A DNA stretch of 51,082 bases from a virus. Location of the stretch: positions 1 to 51,082 of the IMG/VR virus record IMGVR_UViG_3300036859_000729; one strand, given 5' to 3'. Positions 7,469 through 14,591 of this stretch are shown here, piece after piece (the first letter of the stretch is position 1; every line of letters starts with the position of its first letter). Position numbers and translations under genes: made by a program. Below the pieces are notes generated by a model. That model did not search any database and was not told the origin of the DNA. It saw nothing but the letters and a program-made list of their open reading frames with translations.

Positions 7469-9527
7469 TGGGTTTCGCCTTTGCTGCGGCGACTTGGGCC
7501 GAGGCCTCGGTCTGGGCGATGTGGACGTCAGCCTGGATGCGGAGGGCTTCGAGGCCCAGTTTCACCCGCTCGTTGAGCGCGGCGGTGCGTTCCTTCGTCG
7601 CGTTGAGCATGGCGTTGATGAGTTCGACCTGCTGCCACCCCGACTCGCTCTGCGCATCCGCGGCGAACTTCTCTGCCTGGGCCTGGAGTTGGAGAATCGT
7701 CGCGTCGTTGACCCGAATCTGCTCCTGCATCTCAACGATGAATTGGAGTTGGGCTTGCTGAGCCTTCGCCTGCTCTGTCTGCGCCTTCAGCTCCGCCACG
7801 GTGATTTGGTAAGGCTTGGGCTGCGGGGTGTTGGCGGCGCCGATGTAGAGTTGCTGATACCCCTCCACGCGGAGGGACTTGAGGAAGTGCACCTCCGCGG
7901 CGTCGACGTTGTAACCGGGATAGGCACGGGCACGGTCCGCAATCGCGAAGGCTTGCTGCACCCGTGTGTGCTCCGAGACAACGTTGGGGTCGGCGACGGG
8001 GCAGATCCGATCCGGGTTCATCCGATAGTCCTCTCGCCCCACCTTGTACCCATCCCCGAAGCTCAGCTTGTCCGGCATGAACATAGAGTTGAGGACGTAA
8101 AGCTTCTTGAACTCTTCCTTCATCGAGCGCCAGATCCGCTTGAAAATTGCGGCGTAGACCTTCGAGCCCTGCTCTACCATCCCCTCGTAGGTTCCGACCT
8201 TCGTGTTCTGGCCCGGGTTCTCCCCCGTGATTGCCTCGGTGGACCCGGAGACCCGGTCGGTGTACTGGATGAGAAGGGTGAGGAGGTTAAAGAGAACGGC
8301 GGAGGGCTCGGGGAGTTCGAGGGGGACGAGGTTCTTCCTCACGTCATCCCCTGTCGAGTCGAGGCGTTTCCACTCCCCGGGACGGAAGGAGTATGCCCCA
8401 CCCCGAATCTTCGCCCCGCGGCCGAGGAACCCGCCGCCGAGGTTCTTCATCGTCCCGGCATCGATCAACTGATTGATGTTCGTGTTGACGGCGTGGTTGA
8501 GGCTGCCGATGAGGACGCCGAAGCCCATGTCGTAGATGGAACCGTCGGGGGAGGGAATGAAACCGTACTTGGTGAAGTACTCCGTCGCGCGGATGGAGAT
8601 GATCTCGCTGGAGCTGTTCCTCTCGATGTCCTCCAACCGTTCGAAGCGCAGGGCAATGCGGAGGAGGAATTTCGAGGTGCGCTCGAAAGTGAGAATGGCG
8701 GGTTCGGCATACCCGTCTCCGTCGAGGTCGAGGTAGGTATGTTGCTCGCAGATTTGGAAGGGGGCGAGACTGGAGGGAGTTGCCGGCGGCACTGTGCGAT
8801 CGCGCCGGGCCTCGTCCTCGCCGTCCTCGGGTTGGGGGAGTTGGGGCTCGGCGTACCATGTCTCCTTCAAGCAATCCCGATACGCGCCGGACTTGACGAG
8901 GGAGTAAATGTCATTCCTCGACTTCGGGATGACGTGAGTCTTTCTCCCGCAGGTCTCCACAGACTTGGCGTAGTAGTCCATCACGAGGTCGCGAGCGAGG
9001 ACAAGCTCGGAAACGTTTTGCCCCTTGATGCCGTCGTAGTATGACTTCTTGAACGCACACCCCACTATTGGAATGTTGATGAGCATGCGGTCGTGTTGCT
9101 CTTCCCAGGCTTGATCTTCCTCCATCACCTGGTAAGACATGTGGCAACCGATCCGGGCCGCAGCTTCGCCGAGGGTCCCCGTTGGGTCCTCTCCCACCAC
9201 GCGATACCTCACCACCTCGGGGCCCTGAATGATCGCGGGGTAGGCGCGGGAGTGGAACTGGAGCGTCGCAATCGTGATGAGGGGGAACTGGACGTTCGAG
9301 GCGTCGGGCCAGGGGAAGGTCTTCGCCTGGGTGACCTGCATCGCCAGGTCCATCGCCGCGCGGTTGAGATCCTCCCACCCGAGACGGGACCGGCGATCCT
9401 CTTCGTAGCCGTCCCACGCCCAGTTGCCGATCGAAGTGAGGTCGTCGGGGGAGAATGAGCCCGTGAGGTTGGGAGACTTAACCGTCTCCTTGTCCAACTT
9501 GATCTTCCGCGTGATGGTGGGAAGCAT
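7452..9527 (-). CDS. Portal protein, 691 aa
   Basis: The size, the position directly after the large terminase, and the organisation match podovirus portal proteins. The N-terminal region contains FPWPDASNVQFPLI. A middle region includes RTSKFLLRIALRF and a NTNINQLIDAGTM stem-like segment. RVSGSTEAITGENPGQN is followed by a helical region, a pattern typical of large portals. The last 170 residues form a long Gln/Ala/Glu-rich coiled coil (AELKAQTEQAKAQQAQLQF), as in the barrel of P22-like portals. It forms the dodecameric DNA channel at one capsid vertex, where terminase docks and the tail attaches. Confidence 0.85.
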   Translation of the reverse strand: MLPTITRKIKLDKETVKSPNLTGSFSPDDLTSIGNWAWDGYEEDRRSRLGWEDLNRAAMDLAMQVTQAKTFPWPDASNVQFPLITIATLQFHSRAYPAIIQGPEVVRYRVVGEDPTGTLGEAAARIGCHMSYQVMEEDQAWEEQHDRMLINIPIVGCAFKKSYYDGIKGQNVSELVLARDLVMDYYAKSVETCGRKTHVIPKSRNDIYSLVKSGAYRDCLKETWYAEPQLPQPEDGEDEARRDRTVPPATPSSLAPFQICEQHTYLDLDGDGYAEPAILTFERTSKFLLRIALRFERLEDIERNSSSEIISIRATEYFTKYGFIPSPDGSIYDMGFGVLIGSLNHAVNTNINQLIDAGTMKNLGGGFLGRGAKIRGGAYSFRPGEWKRLDSTGDDVRKNLVPLELPEPSAVLFNLLTLLIQYTDRVSGSTEAITGENPGQNTKVGTYEGMVEQGSKVYAAIFKRIWRSMKEEFKKLYVLNSMFMPDKLSFGDGYKVGREDYRMNPDRICPVADPNVVSEHTRVQQAFAIADRARAYPGYNVDAAEVHFLKSLRVEGYQQLYIGAANTPQPKPYQITVAELKAQTEQAKAQQAQLQFIVEMQEQIRVNDATILQLQAQAEKFAADAQSESGWQQVELINAMLNATKERTAALNERVKLGLEALRIQADVHIAQTEASAQVAAAKAKPNGTSH

Positions 9528-9528
9528 T

Positions 9529-11034
9529 TCAGTACCCAGTCACTTTGTTGCGGCCAGAGGCCCTGCGTGGGTCGTTGTGACGCATTTCGCGGTCCTCTTC
9601 GTCCTCGAAGTCCTCCTCTTCAATGTCCCCCATCTGATTCAGCCCTTTCATGAGAGTCGCCGCGGAGTCGAATTGGTCATCGAGACTTGCCTCGCTCATG
9701 CCAGTGAAGCGGAGTTGCTCGTGCTCGAAGCCCTCGTACCACTCCGCGTCCTTATCATACCGGCACTTGCCCATCCGGTGGGCCTTCTGGTAGTCACGGC
9801 CCCGCGTCGCCTTGTCCTTCACGGGGAGGAGAGGCTGGAAGTTGATCCACTCACCTCGCGGGCGACGGAGCATTTCCTTGTAGATGAAGGGGGAAACGGA
9901 CTTCCAAATCACGCCGTCCTCGACGAAGAAGACGGAGGGTTTCCACTTCACCTGAATGTCGAAGAGAAGCTCGAGCCACTCCCGGGTGTCCCACCTTCCG
10001 ACGAACTGGTCCACGAAGTGAGTTGTTTGGGCGGCGTCCACCCCAGCGATGGTGAAGGAGGTGCGGTTTGCCTTGTCCGCTTTCGACACGGCGAAGTCGG
10101 CTCCGGCCACAATCGTCTTGGGCTCGAGGTAGTCGTCCTGATCGTCCTTCCCCCGGGCGTGGCGCATGGGGAGGAAGTCATCCTTCCTCAGATACGCATC
10201 TTCGTTGTCGAAGGGGTCGTTGAGGTACTCTTGGGAGTAACCGCCCGGGTCCTGGTCGTCGATGTACTCTTGCCGCTTATCCCGCAGCCACGCCTCGTTG
10301 AAGCGCTCAGGCCAGAGGATGTCCGAGAAGTCGTCGAACCCGGCGTGGGCTTTGAAGAAGAGAGTCTTCCACCTCTTCCCACGCATGATGCGGTTGAGGG
10401 CTGAGTCCTCGTGGATGATCGTGCCGTGGAAACGGATCTTTCCCGTCGGCTTGAGGCAGGGGATGAGGGCGCGGTAGAACCACCGGCGGAACTTTGTCCG
10501 GCGATCCTTGTTCTCCACCTGCTCATCATCCTCAAGGTCGTCGCAGAGGATGAGGCCGGGGCGTTTCCCTCTCCACTTCATCCCGCGCATCTTCTGCCCG
10601 GAGCCCTTCGCCACGAAGCGACACTGGTGGCCGTCCTCGAAGTCCACCACGATGTCGGTCTTGGCGTCGGTGGAGAGGCCCTTGATCTTGAAGTCCCGGA
10701 TCAAGTCCTCGTTCGAGCGGAATTCCGCGGCGATGTCGCCGAGGTGCTCGATCGCAAGGGTCTCTGTGCTCGATACGACGATGATGTAATCTTCGGCGCG
10801 GAAGCACGCGGCGGCGAGGCCGTAGTTGTGAGTGAGGGCAGTGGACTTGGCGTGCCCCCGGGGTGCGGCTACGGCGGCGAGACCCGTGTCGCTGCAATAA
10901 AGGGTCCAGCACTCTCTGTGGAATTGGGGCGTCGGGGCAACAGCGTCATAAATCGGGCTGAGATAGAGGCCGGCAAAGGCCTCCACCAACTCCGGCGTGA
11001 GCCGGTCAACCCGATTCAGGGCGCCGTTGCGCAT
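9529..11034 (-). CDS. Terminase large subunit (DNA packaging ATPase/nuclease)
   Basis: The 501-residue protein has an N-terminal ATPase and a C-terminal nuclease. The Walker A-like loop is APRGHAKST at about residues 57-65, and the Walker B segment is LILCDDLEDDE. A coupling motif follows at FHGTIIHEDS. The nuclease half contains GADFAVS with its acidic metal ligand and the later FVEDGV segment. It pumps DNA into the prohead and cuts concatemers. I place the start at the ATG sharing bases with the holin stop (TGATG); a GTG one codon upstream is possible. The acidic C-terminus (EEEDFEDEEDRE) may contact the portal. Confidence 0.92.
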   Translation of the reverse strand: MRNGALNRVDRLTPELVEAFAGLYLSPIYDAVAPTPQFHRECWTLYCSDTGLAAVAAPRGHAKSTALTHNYGLAAACFRAEDYIIVVSSTETLAIEHLGDIAAEFRSNEDLIRDFKIKGLSTDAKTDIVVDFEDGHQCRFVAKGSGQKMRGMKWRGKRPGLILCDDLEDDEQVENKDRRTKFRRWFYRALIPCLKPTGKIRFHGTIIHEDSALNRIMRGKRWKTLFFKAHAGFDDFSDILWPERFNEAWLRDKRQEYIDDQDPGGYSQEYLNDPFDNEDAYLRKDDFLPMRHARGKDDQDDYLEPKTIVAGADFAVSKADKANRTSFTIAGVDAAQTTHFVDQFVGRWDTREWLELLFDIQVKWKPSVFFVEDGVIWKSVSPFIYKEMLRRPRGEWINFQPLLPVKDKATRGRDYQKAHRMGKCRYDKDAEWYEGFEHEQLRFTGMSEASLDDQFDSAATLMKGLNQMGDIEEEDFEDEEDREMRHNDPRRASGRNKVTGY

Positions 11035-11210
11035 CACTCCTCGATTCGGTCGGGTATTGCCCAGGAAACGAGGAAGGCGAAGAGGCCCTGGAAGGCCCCG
11101 GCAATCTCCGCCGTGATCTCGGCGTGGGCGTACTTGTTCAGGGCCCAGACCACGATGATGGCAAGGGCAGATGCGCCGGCCCCTGCACTCACTTTTCGCG
11201 TCGGCGTCAT
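11034..11210 (-). CDS. Holin candidate, 58 aa, two membrane segments
   Basis: The protein has a short polar N-terminus (MTPTRKVSAG) and two hydrophobic stretches, roughly residues 11-26 (ASALAIIVVWAL) and 36-51 (GAFQGLFAFLVSWAI), joined by a short polar turn, with an acidic tail. Size and topology match small class II holins that permeabilise the inner membrane to release a cytoplasmic endolysin. The start ATG overlaps the lysozyme stop (ATGA). It lies between the lysozyme and the large terminase, so the lysis pair is transcribed early within the late operon. Confidence 0.75.
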   Translation of the reverse strand: MTPTRKVSAGAGASALAIIVVWALNKYAHAEITAEIAGAFQGLFAFLVSWAIPDRIEE

Positions 11211-11632
11211 GTTTGCCACTCCCCAGTCATCATTTGCCGCGCGAGGATGGCGCAGCGACGTGGAGTTTGCTCATGCCATGTGGAATCGAGCATCTCCGCT
11301 TCGGCGGTTTCCCACCTCTCATCCTCCATCGCGCGGAGGGCGTTCTTGAAGCCCAGGAGACCGGCGAGCCCGAGCTGAAACCACATGTTGACCAGGACCG
11401 AGATCCGCGGCTCGTTGAGGCGGGAGGTCCAAGGCAGATGCTCGCCGATCTCGCGGAGGGCAATCTTCACCCGATTGTTGAGGATGAAATCGATTTCCTC
11501 GTCACGTAACCCTCCACCCTTCCTCTTATCCACAAGGAAGCCCACGCCGATGGTCCACCAGCCCAGGCTGTCCTGGTAAACATGAGGAACCCGGTCCTCG
11601 AACCCTTCAACCTGGGCGGCGATCCGACTCAT
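11207..11632 (-). CDS. Endolysin, T4-type lysozyme (GH24-like muramidase)
   Basis: The 141-residue protein hydrolyses peptidoglycan glycan strands. The active-site region reads VEGFEDRVPHVYQD, then SLGWWTIGVG. The Asp (21) and Thr (27) are spaced as in T4 lysozyme. The catalytic Glu is likely residue 9 or 12, which implies a three-residue change in spacing from the T4 protein. Downstream LVNMWFQLGLAGLLGFKNAL and the C-terminal QTPRRCAILARQM match the family's helical lobe. There is no signal peptide or SAR segment, so export would rely on the adjacent holin. Both ends overlap neighbours in ATGA junctions. Confidence 0.88.
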   Translation of the reverse strand: MSRIAAQVEGFEDRVPHVYQDSLGWWTIGVGFLVDKRKGGGLRDEEIDFILNNRVKIALREIGEHLPWTSRLNEPRISVLVNMWFQLGLAGLLGFKNALRAMEDERWETAEAEMLDSTWHEQTPRRCAILARQMMTGEWQT

Positions 11633-11943
11633 GACGGCTCCGGCACGACGGCAAGGTACCCGCCGATCGTAATGCTGTTGAAGAGGGTGGTGGCAACGCG
11701 GACGGTGAGGTAGTAAATCACGCCGGCCACGCCCCCAACCGCCTTCGCATTCACGGTGGTGCCGGAGATTGAACTCGAGGCGGCGACGAGAGCGGGGTTT
11801 GGGTCTGCGCCGGAGTAAACCGTCGCGGTGTACGCGGTAACGGAGGAAATCGTCTCTCCCGCTCCGAGCTCTGAGGCGAAGTCGAAGGGGATGGTGATGG
11901 TCTCACTCACTCCCTTGGGCTGGATGATGACGCGGGAGGTCAT
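11629..11943 (-). CDS. Small virion or unknown protein, 104 aa
   Basis: A short beta-rich protein (VIIQPKGVSETITIPFDFASELGAGETISSV) with a BACON or Ig-like strand pattern. It has no signal peptide and no motif. It resembles the N-terminal attachment or Ig-like modules found in minor virion proteins. It overlaps the 65-residue gene upstream and the lysozyme downstream by 4 bases each. The role is unknown. Confidence 0.65.
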   Translation of the reverse strand: MTSRVIIQPKGVSETITIPFDFASELGAGETISSVTAYTATVYSGADPNPALVAASSSISGTTVNAKAVGGVAGVIYYLTVRVATTLFNSITIGGYLAVVPEPS

Positions 11944-12137
11944 GCGAGGAGCCCCCGAGCTTCAGCAATTACCACAGCCTCATCGTAATCGCGCTGCCAG
12001 GACTCCTCCAGAGCCTTCCAGGCGAGGGCATGAGCGAGATGGATGCGGTCCTCGATGTGGCGGAGGATCACATTCGCCCCGGCCCGTGAGGGCGTTCGCT
12101 GCATCATCACCGGGCCGCGGGAGCCGAGGAGATCCAT
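11940..12137 (-). CDS. Small helical protein, 65 aa
   Basis: Translation probably starts at the ATG sharing a base with the stop of the tiny basic ORF upstream (TGATG); a GTG one codon earlier is also possible. The product (MDLLGSRGPVMMQRTPSRAG) has a basic, flexible N-terminus and a helical second half containing HIEDRIHLAHALAWKALEES. No family is recognised. Its location next to terminase-type genes leaves packaging or lysis accessory roles open. Confidence 0.55.
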   Translation of the reverse strand: MDLLGSRGPVMMQRTPSRAGANVILRHIEDRIHLAHALAWKALEESWQRDYDEAVVIAEARGLLA

Positions 12138-12250
12138 CACTTCTTCTTTGCCGGCGCCTTGGCAAGGGCGGCAATCTTCGCCAGGGCCTTGCGGGGGGCA
12201 GGGTTACTCGTCGCCGTCTTGGGGCGAAACAACACGGGCGTCTTGCGCAT
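12137..12250 (-). CDS. Tiny basic peptide, 37 aa (candidate gene)
   Basis: An ATG-started frame with a good ribosome site (GTGAGGACC) encodes a Lys/Ala/Pro-rich peptide: MRKTPVLFRPKTATSNPAPR, then a KALAKIAALAKAPAKKK tail. It overlaps the end of the terminase small subunit candidate by 47 bases. Its stop overlaps the next start in TGATG. The histone-tail-like composition suggests nucleic acid binding. The ORF is short and high GC favours chance frames, so the call is tentative. Confidence 0.45.
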   Translation of the reverse strand: MRKTPVLFRPKTATSNPAPRKALAKIAALAKAPAKKK

Positions 12251-12818
12251 CGATGGTCCTCACACGGTTGAGGGTTTGGGACTGGAGGGCGACGAGACGC
12301 TCCGCCAGCTCGTTGAGGTGATTCGGGTTGATTGGGGCGGGGGGCGGGGCAGCCGAGGGAATGCCGAAGCCGAGACTCTTCGCACCCAGTTCCGCGGCCC
12401 GGAGGGCGAGATTGTCCGGGATCTGGTTCACGTCGGGGCGGGAGAGCTTCTCTTGCAGCACGCGGAGGGACTGGTGGAGAACCGCTTGAAACCGCTCCTT
12501 GATCGTCGCACGCAGCTCCGGATCGATGAGGGTCTCTCGCCTCTCCGCGAGAAGAGCCTGAAAGGCATCGGAGTGCATGACCGTAGAGATCCATGCCGGC
12601 GTCTTCCCGAAGAAGGTGGCGAGCTGGTTCTGGTGAACCCAGGGATTCGCAACGATGCAATCCACCATCGCTTCGTGGGAGTAGCGGAGTTTCGCCGGCC
12701 CGACCTCCGCGCGGATTGCCGCCGTCGAGGGCCCGCGGGGGGCGTACCCCAGGGCCTCATCCCGCTGGGCCACGGGCGTCTGGGTCAGCTCGGTGAGAAG
12801 GGTGTCGGCGTCTGGCAT
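12204..12818 (-). CDS. Terminase small subunit candidate (HTH protein), 204 aa
   Basis: The start MPDADTLLTELTQTPV is chosen because a consensus promoter lies directly upstream. The longer in-frame TTG start would be part of its -35 box. Residues about 50-90 form a helix-turn-helix: MVDCIVANPWVHQNQLATFF, then GKTPAWISTVMHSDAFQAL. The pattern resembles phage small terminases that recognise packaging sites. Helical segments and a Pro/Ala linker follow. It is the first gene of the late operon, upstream of the lysis pair and large terminase. A role as an autoregulated transcription factor is also possible. Confidence 0.7.
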   Translation of the reverse strand: MPDADTLLTELTQTPVAQRDEALGYAPRGPSTAAIRAEVGPAKLRYSHEAMVDCIVANPWVHQNQLATFFGKTPAWISTVMHSDAFQALLAERRETLIDPELRATIKERFQAVLHQSLRVLQEKLSRPDVNQIPDNLALRAAELGAKSLGFGIPSAAPPPAPINPNHLNELAERLVALQSQTLNRVRTIDAQDARVVSPQDGDE

Positions 12819-12850
12819 GGCTGGCTCTGGTTGCGGGGCCGAGGCCCCGG

Positions 12851-12878
12851 GCTTCCCCGCGATTGTATGCGGGGAAGC
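12851..12878. promoter_or_regulatory. Perfect 10-bp inverted repeat over the late promoter
   Basis: Arms GCTTCCCCGC (12851-12860) and GCGGGGAAGC (12869-12878) are exact reverse complements around an 8-base centre that contains the -10 box of the leftward promoter. This is the geometry of an operator that would block RNA polymerase. In the transcribed strand it could also form a hairpin near the transcript start. The binding protein is unknown. Confidence 0.75.
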
Positions 12879-12890
12879 GGCGGATGTCAA
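12862..12890 (-). promoter_or_regulatory. Late leftward sigma70-type promoter
   Basis: On the minus strand TTGACA (12890-12885) is followed after exactly 17 bases by TACAAT (12867-12862). This is a consensus -35 and a 5/6 -10. Transcription would begin near 12855 and reach the terminase small subunit candidate about 37 bases later. No other comparably strong leftward promoter was noticed in the late genes, so this one may drive most of the late arm. Confidence 0.85.
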
Positions 12891-12915
12891 GGGGCGGCGC
12901 GGAACGGGCGATTCC

Positions 12916-12945
12916 CGCGTGGGATATCCACCGGTATCTTACGTG
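12916..12945 (-). promoter_or_regulatory. Dispersed 30-bp palindrome, copy A
   Basis: The element has CGCGTG and TACGTG ends with GATATC and GGTATC inside. Read on the minus strand it fits the genome-wide consensus of CACGTG, 3 nt, TATC, 3 nt, GGrT, 5 nt, ACGTG, with two changes: CACGTA at the left end and TACC in the core. CGTG starts are 24 bp apart, as in the other four copies. It sits 26 bases upstream of the late -35 box. Confidence 0.75.
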
Positions 12946-13018
12946 CAAATAGCGGCACTGGGCGAATTCTCACGTGGGAAATGGGCCACTGGGCGCAAAA
13001 TGTAGGGGTGGGTTGCCT

Positions 13019-13037
13019 GTAACAAAAAGTAACTGGA
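13019..13037 (+). repeat. GTAAC direct-repeat element, copy 1
   Basis: Two GTAAC units are spaced 10 bp apart (one helical turn) in GTAACAAAAAGTAACTGGA. A second copy, differing at two bases, lies at 14008-14026 on the other side of the first early gene. Pairing at one helical turn suggests a protein binding site for a dimer. Confidence 0.6.
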
Positions 13038-13090
13038 TTTACCCCCGGGGGTCTCTCGCCGCGATACCGGCGCCACGGGCTGCAGGGCGG

Positions 13091-13109
13091 GGTATCGGGT
13101 GGCGATACC
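13091..13109. repeat. 7-bp inverted repeat GGTATCG/CGATACC
   Basis: Perfect arms at 13091-13097 and 13103-13109 are separated by 5 bases. The core resembles the centre of the dispersed palindromes (TATC then GG then GATA) but lacks the ACGTG ends. It may be a partial or variant site for the same protein. Confidence 0.5.
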
Positions 13110-13224
13110 GGAGGCGAATGCGAATCGTTCTCATGCACAGGTGCAGGATGCAATGCCCGTGCCAGGGGCGGGGTGTCCAATGAATCTTCACTATCGCGTC
13201 GGCCATCCCCATAGCTACAATTCA

Positions 13225-13254
13225 TTGGCCAGGACGCGGGCGGGCGACGATAAT
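13225..13254 (+). promoter_or_regulatory. Possible rightward promoter of the first early gene
   Basis: TTGGCC, an 18-base gap and GATAAT (13249-13254) give a moderate sigma70-type match upstream of the leader hairpin and the first early gene. A TACAAT at 13216-13221 lacks a partner -35. The call is tentative. Confidence 0.35.
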
Positions 13255-13261
13255 TCAGTCA

Positions 13262-13281
13262 CCGGGGCAATGGTGCCCCGG
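13262..13281 (+). promoter_or_regulatory. Leader hairpin before the first early gene
   Basis: Exact arms CCGGGGCA and TGCCCCGG close a 4-base loop. The ribosome site (GAAAGGAACC) follows within a few bases of the stem. No U tract follows, so termination is unlikely. Transcript protection, processing or translational control is more plausible. Confidence 0.65.
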
Positions 13282-13298
13282 ATGAAAGGAACCTCGCA

Positions 13299-13868
13299 AT
13301 GAATGAAAAACGGAAGGTGAATACCACGATCACTCACCGGGTGATTGAAGGGAAGATGGAGTTCACGGTGCATGGCGGGGTGAACCTCGCCCCCATCGTG
13401 TTCGATCCGGGGAAGGCCAGCGCCACGAACCGCGCCCGTGCCATGCTGCACGGGTGGATCCAACGGGTGAGCGATGGCGGGGCCATCGAACGGGCGGATA
13501 AGGAGGGAAATCTCCGCTCGAAGGAAGAACTCGCCGCGATGCGCCACGCCCGGATGCTCGCCATCGTGAACCACTACGAGGCGGGGACGGATGACTGGAC
13601 GATTCGACCCGTCGCCCAGGGCGTGGATGCCGGGATGACGATTCAGGGGATCATCCGGGCGGGGCTGGCGACGGATGTAGACGGCGCGAACGGGCTGGTG
13701 GAACGTCTCGCCACGAAGCGGGGCATCGACCGCACCGCGTCCCTCCGGCTCTGGGCGGCGAGCGACAAGGTGGCCCGGGCGATTGCCGAAATCCGGGCGG
13801 AACGGGCAAGCGGGAATGCCGAAGAACTCCTCGCCGAAATCGAGGAGGGCCCGGGCGAAGAGGAGTGA
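13299..13868 (+). CDS. Early phage protein, 189 aa, paralogue-like of the 23974 gene
   Basis: The start follows GAAAGGAACCTCGCA. The product (MNEKRKVNTTITHRVIEGKM) has a beta-rich N-terminal third and a helical C-terminal half with VERLATKRGIDRTASLRLW and KVARAIAEIRAERAS. It ends with an acidic tail (AEELLAEIEEGPGEEE). Its overall plan resembles the 210-residue protein at 23974: N-terminal strands, central variable part, helix rich in Arg/Glu, acidic tail. Shared ancestry is possible but not proven by eye. It is the first gene after the divergent control region, so likely among the earliest expressed. The function is unknown. Confidence 0.8.
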   Translation: MNEKRKVNTTITHRVIEGKMEFTVHGGVNLAPIVFDPGKASATNRARAMLHGWIQRVSDGGAIERADKEGNLRSKEELAAMRHARMLAIVNHYEAGTDDWTIRPVAQGVDAGMTIQGIIRAGLATDVDGANGLVERLATKRGIDRTASLRLWAASDKVARAIAEIRAERASGNAEELLAEIEEGPGEEE

Positions 13869-13946
13869 GGAGGCGGGATGGGGGGACCACCCCCACCCCC
13901 ACCACCCCTCCTACGCGTCCACCATGGGTCCCCATCCATCCTCATG

Positions 13947-13980
13947 GTCCAGTTTCCTTTTCAGTCCAGTTTCCTTTTAG
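13947..13980 (+). repeat. Two tandem 17-bp repeats
   Basis: GTCCAGTTTCCTTTT occurs at 13947 and 13964 with a 17-base period; the last two bases of each unit differ (CA, then AG). The pyrimidine-rich units flank an AT-rich tract and could be iteron-like binding sites. Confidence 0.7.
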
Positions 13981-14007
13981 CCGTATTTCTTCTACTATAT
14001 TTTTTTT

Positions 14008-14026
14008 GTAACAAGAAGTAACAGGA
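14008..14026 (+). repeat. GTAAC direct-repeat element, copy 2
   Basis: GTAACAAGAAGTAACAGGA matches the element at 13019 in 17 of 19 bases, with the same 10-bp spacing between GTAAC units. It lies directly after the T-rich tract. Confidence 0.6.
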
Positions 14027-14125
14027 ATACAGGCTCGGGAACCTGAGCCCTCGGGATGACGCGGGGGGCATGGTGGACGCGGGGGAGGGGTGGGACGCGG
14101 GGTGACGTGTCGGCGCACATCTTAC

Positions 14126-14154
14126 TTGCAACCACGCCGCGGGTGTGGTATCAT
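14126..14154 (+). promoter_or_regulatory. Early promoter P2
   Basis: TTGCAA, 17 bases, then TATCAT. The -35 lies in a 13-base string CACATCTTACTTG (14116-14128) that recurs exactly at the promoter of the 23974 gene. The transcript would start near 14160, a few bases before a GGAGGT ribosome site for the 14178 gene. Confidence 0.75.
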
Positions 14155-14177
14155 GCGGGGGTTGGAGGTAATGTGGT

Positions 14178-14591
14178 ATGGCACGGAATCGGGCAGTGGA
14201 AATTTGGCCAGGCAAGCCGGGGAGTAGGAAGCTCAGCGATGACGACGTGAGACGGGTGAGGAGGCTGTGCCTGGGGGAGGGGTGGACGTACGGGCAGGTG
14301 CAGAAGGCGTACTACCCGAATGTAGCGAGAGAGACGATTGCAAGGGCGGTGAGGAGGGAGACGCACTTCAATGTGTTGGATGTGGTGAGTTCGCAGGAGA
14401 TGGAGCCGGATGTTGAGGAGGCACTGGTGAGGATGAGGGCGGAAGGGCAGGCGATTCTCGATGCCGCGCATCGGGGGAATGCGATGCTGGACGAGCTTGC
14501 GGGGATGTCGCCGGAGGTGAGGGAAAGGGCCCGGGCGCTGGGTGGGTTGCCGCCGAAGTCGCCGCTCGACGAGCAAGGAGAAGGGGAATGA
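14178..14591 (+). CDS. Helix-turn-helix DNA-binding protein, 137 aa
   Basis: Residues about 19-65 (KLSDDDVRRVRRLCLGEGWT, then YGQVQKAYYPNVARETIARA) form a helix-turn-helix like those in small phage regulators whose recognition helix follows VSRETI-type sequence. A long charged helix (EMEPDVEEALVRMRAEGQAI) may mediate dimerisation. It has its own promoter, a short leader and a GGAGG ribosome site. It is a good candidate for the regulator that reads the palindromes or GTAAC elements nearby. That link is inference. Confidence 0.75.
   Translation: MARNRAVEIWPGKPGSRKLSDDDVRRVRRLCLGEGWTYGQVQKAYYPNVARETIARAVRRETHFNVLDVVSSQEMEPDVEEALVRMRAEGQAILDAAHRGNAMLDELAGMSPEVRERARALGGLPPKSPLDEQGEGE

Larger units (their letters stand above)
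12891..13298. promoter_or_regulatory. Divergent intergenic control region
   Basis: About 400 bases without a convincing gene lie between the late and early arms. They hold copy A of the dispersed palindrome (12916-12945), a second isolated CACGTG-like site near 12971, a GTAAC direct-repeat element (13019-13037), a CCCCCGGGGG palindrome (13042-13051), an inverted repeat with GGTATCG arms (13091-13109), a weak rightward promoter and a leader hairpin. This density of sites marks it as the main regulatory hub and a candidate origin or packaging region. Confidence 0.7.
13869..14177. other. Intergenic region with AT-rich island and repeats
   Basis: Roughly 300 bases with no gene. A C-rich stretch is followed by two tandem 17-bp units (13947-13980), then an AT-rich island near 13980-14010 containing eight consecutive T bases, the second GTAAC element (14008-14026), and a promoter (14126-14154). 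In a high-GC genome this AT-rich patch with repeats stands out as a candidate duplex-unwinding or regulatory site. Confidence 0.6.

Noticed and set aside
7416-9044. Long rightward ORF of 542 codons
   Set aside because: It is antisense to the portal gene, with Arg/Leu/Val/Gly-rich shadow composition and no ribosome site.
9424-10404. Rightward ORF opposite the large terminase
   Set aside because: Mirror frame of a clear terminase; composition is typical of a high-GC shadow.
12204-12890. Longer start for the terminase small subunit candidate
   Set aside because: The extra N-terminal codons consist of the promoter, its palindrome and leader sequence, and would begin at the TTG of the -35 box.
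12970-12976. CACGTG-like site near copy A
   Set aside because: No partner CGTG lies 24 bp away on either side; it is 31 bp from the right end of copy A.
13091-13109. Sixth copy of the dispersed palindrome
   Set aside because: It has the TATC/GATA core but no ACGTG ends at the 24-bp spacing, so it was kept as a separate inverted repeat.
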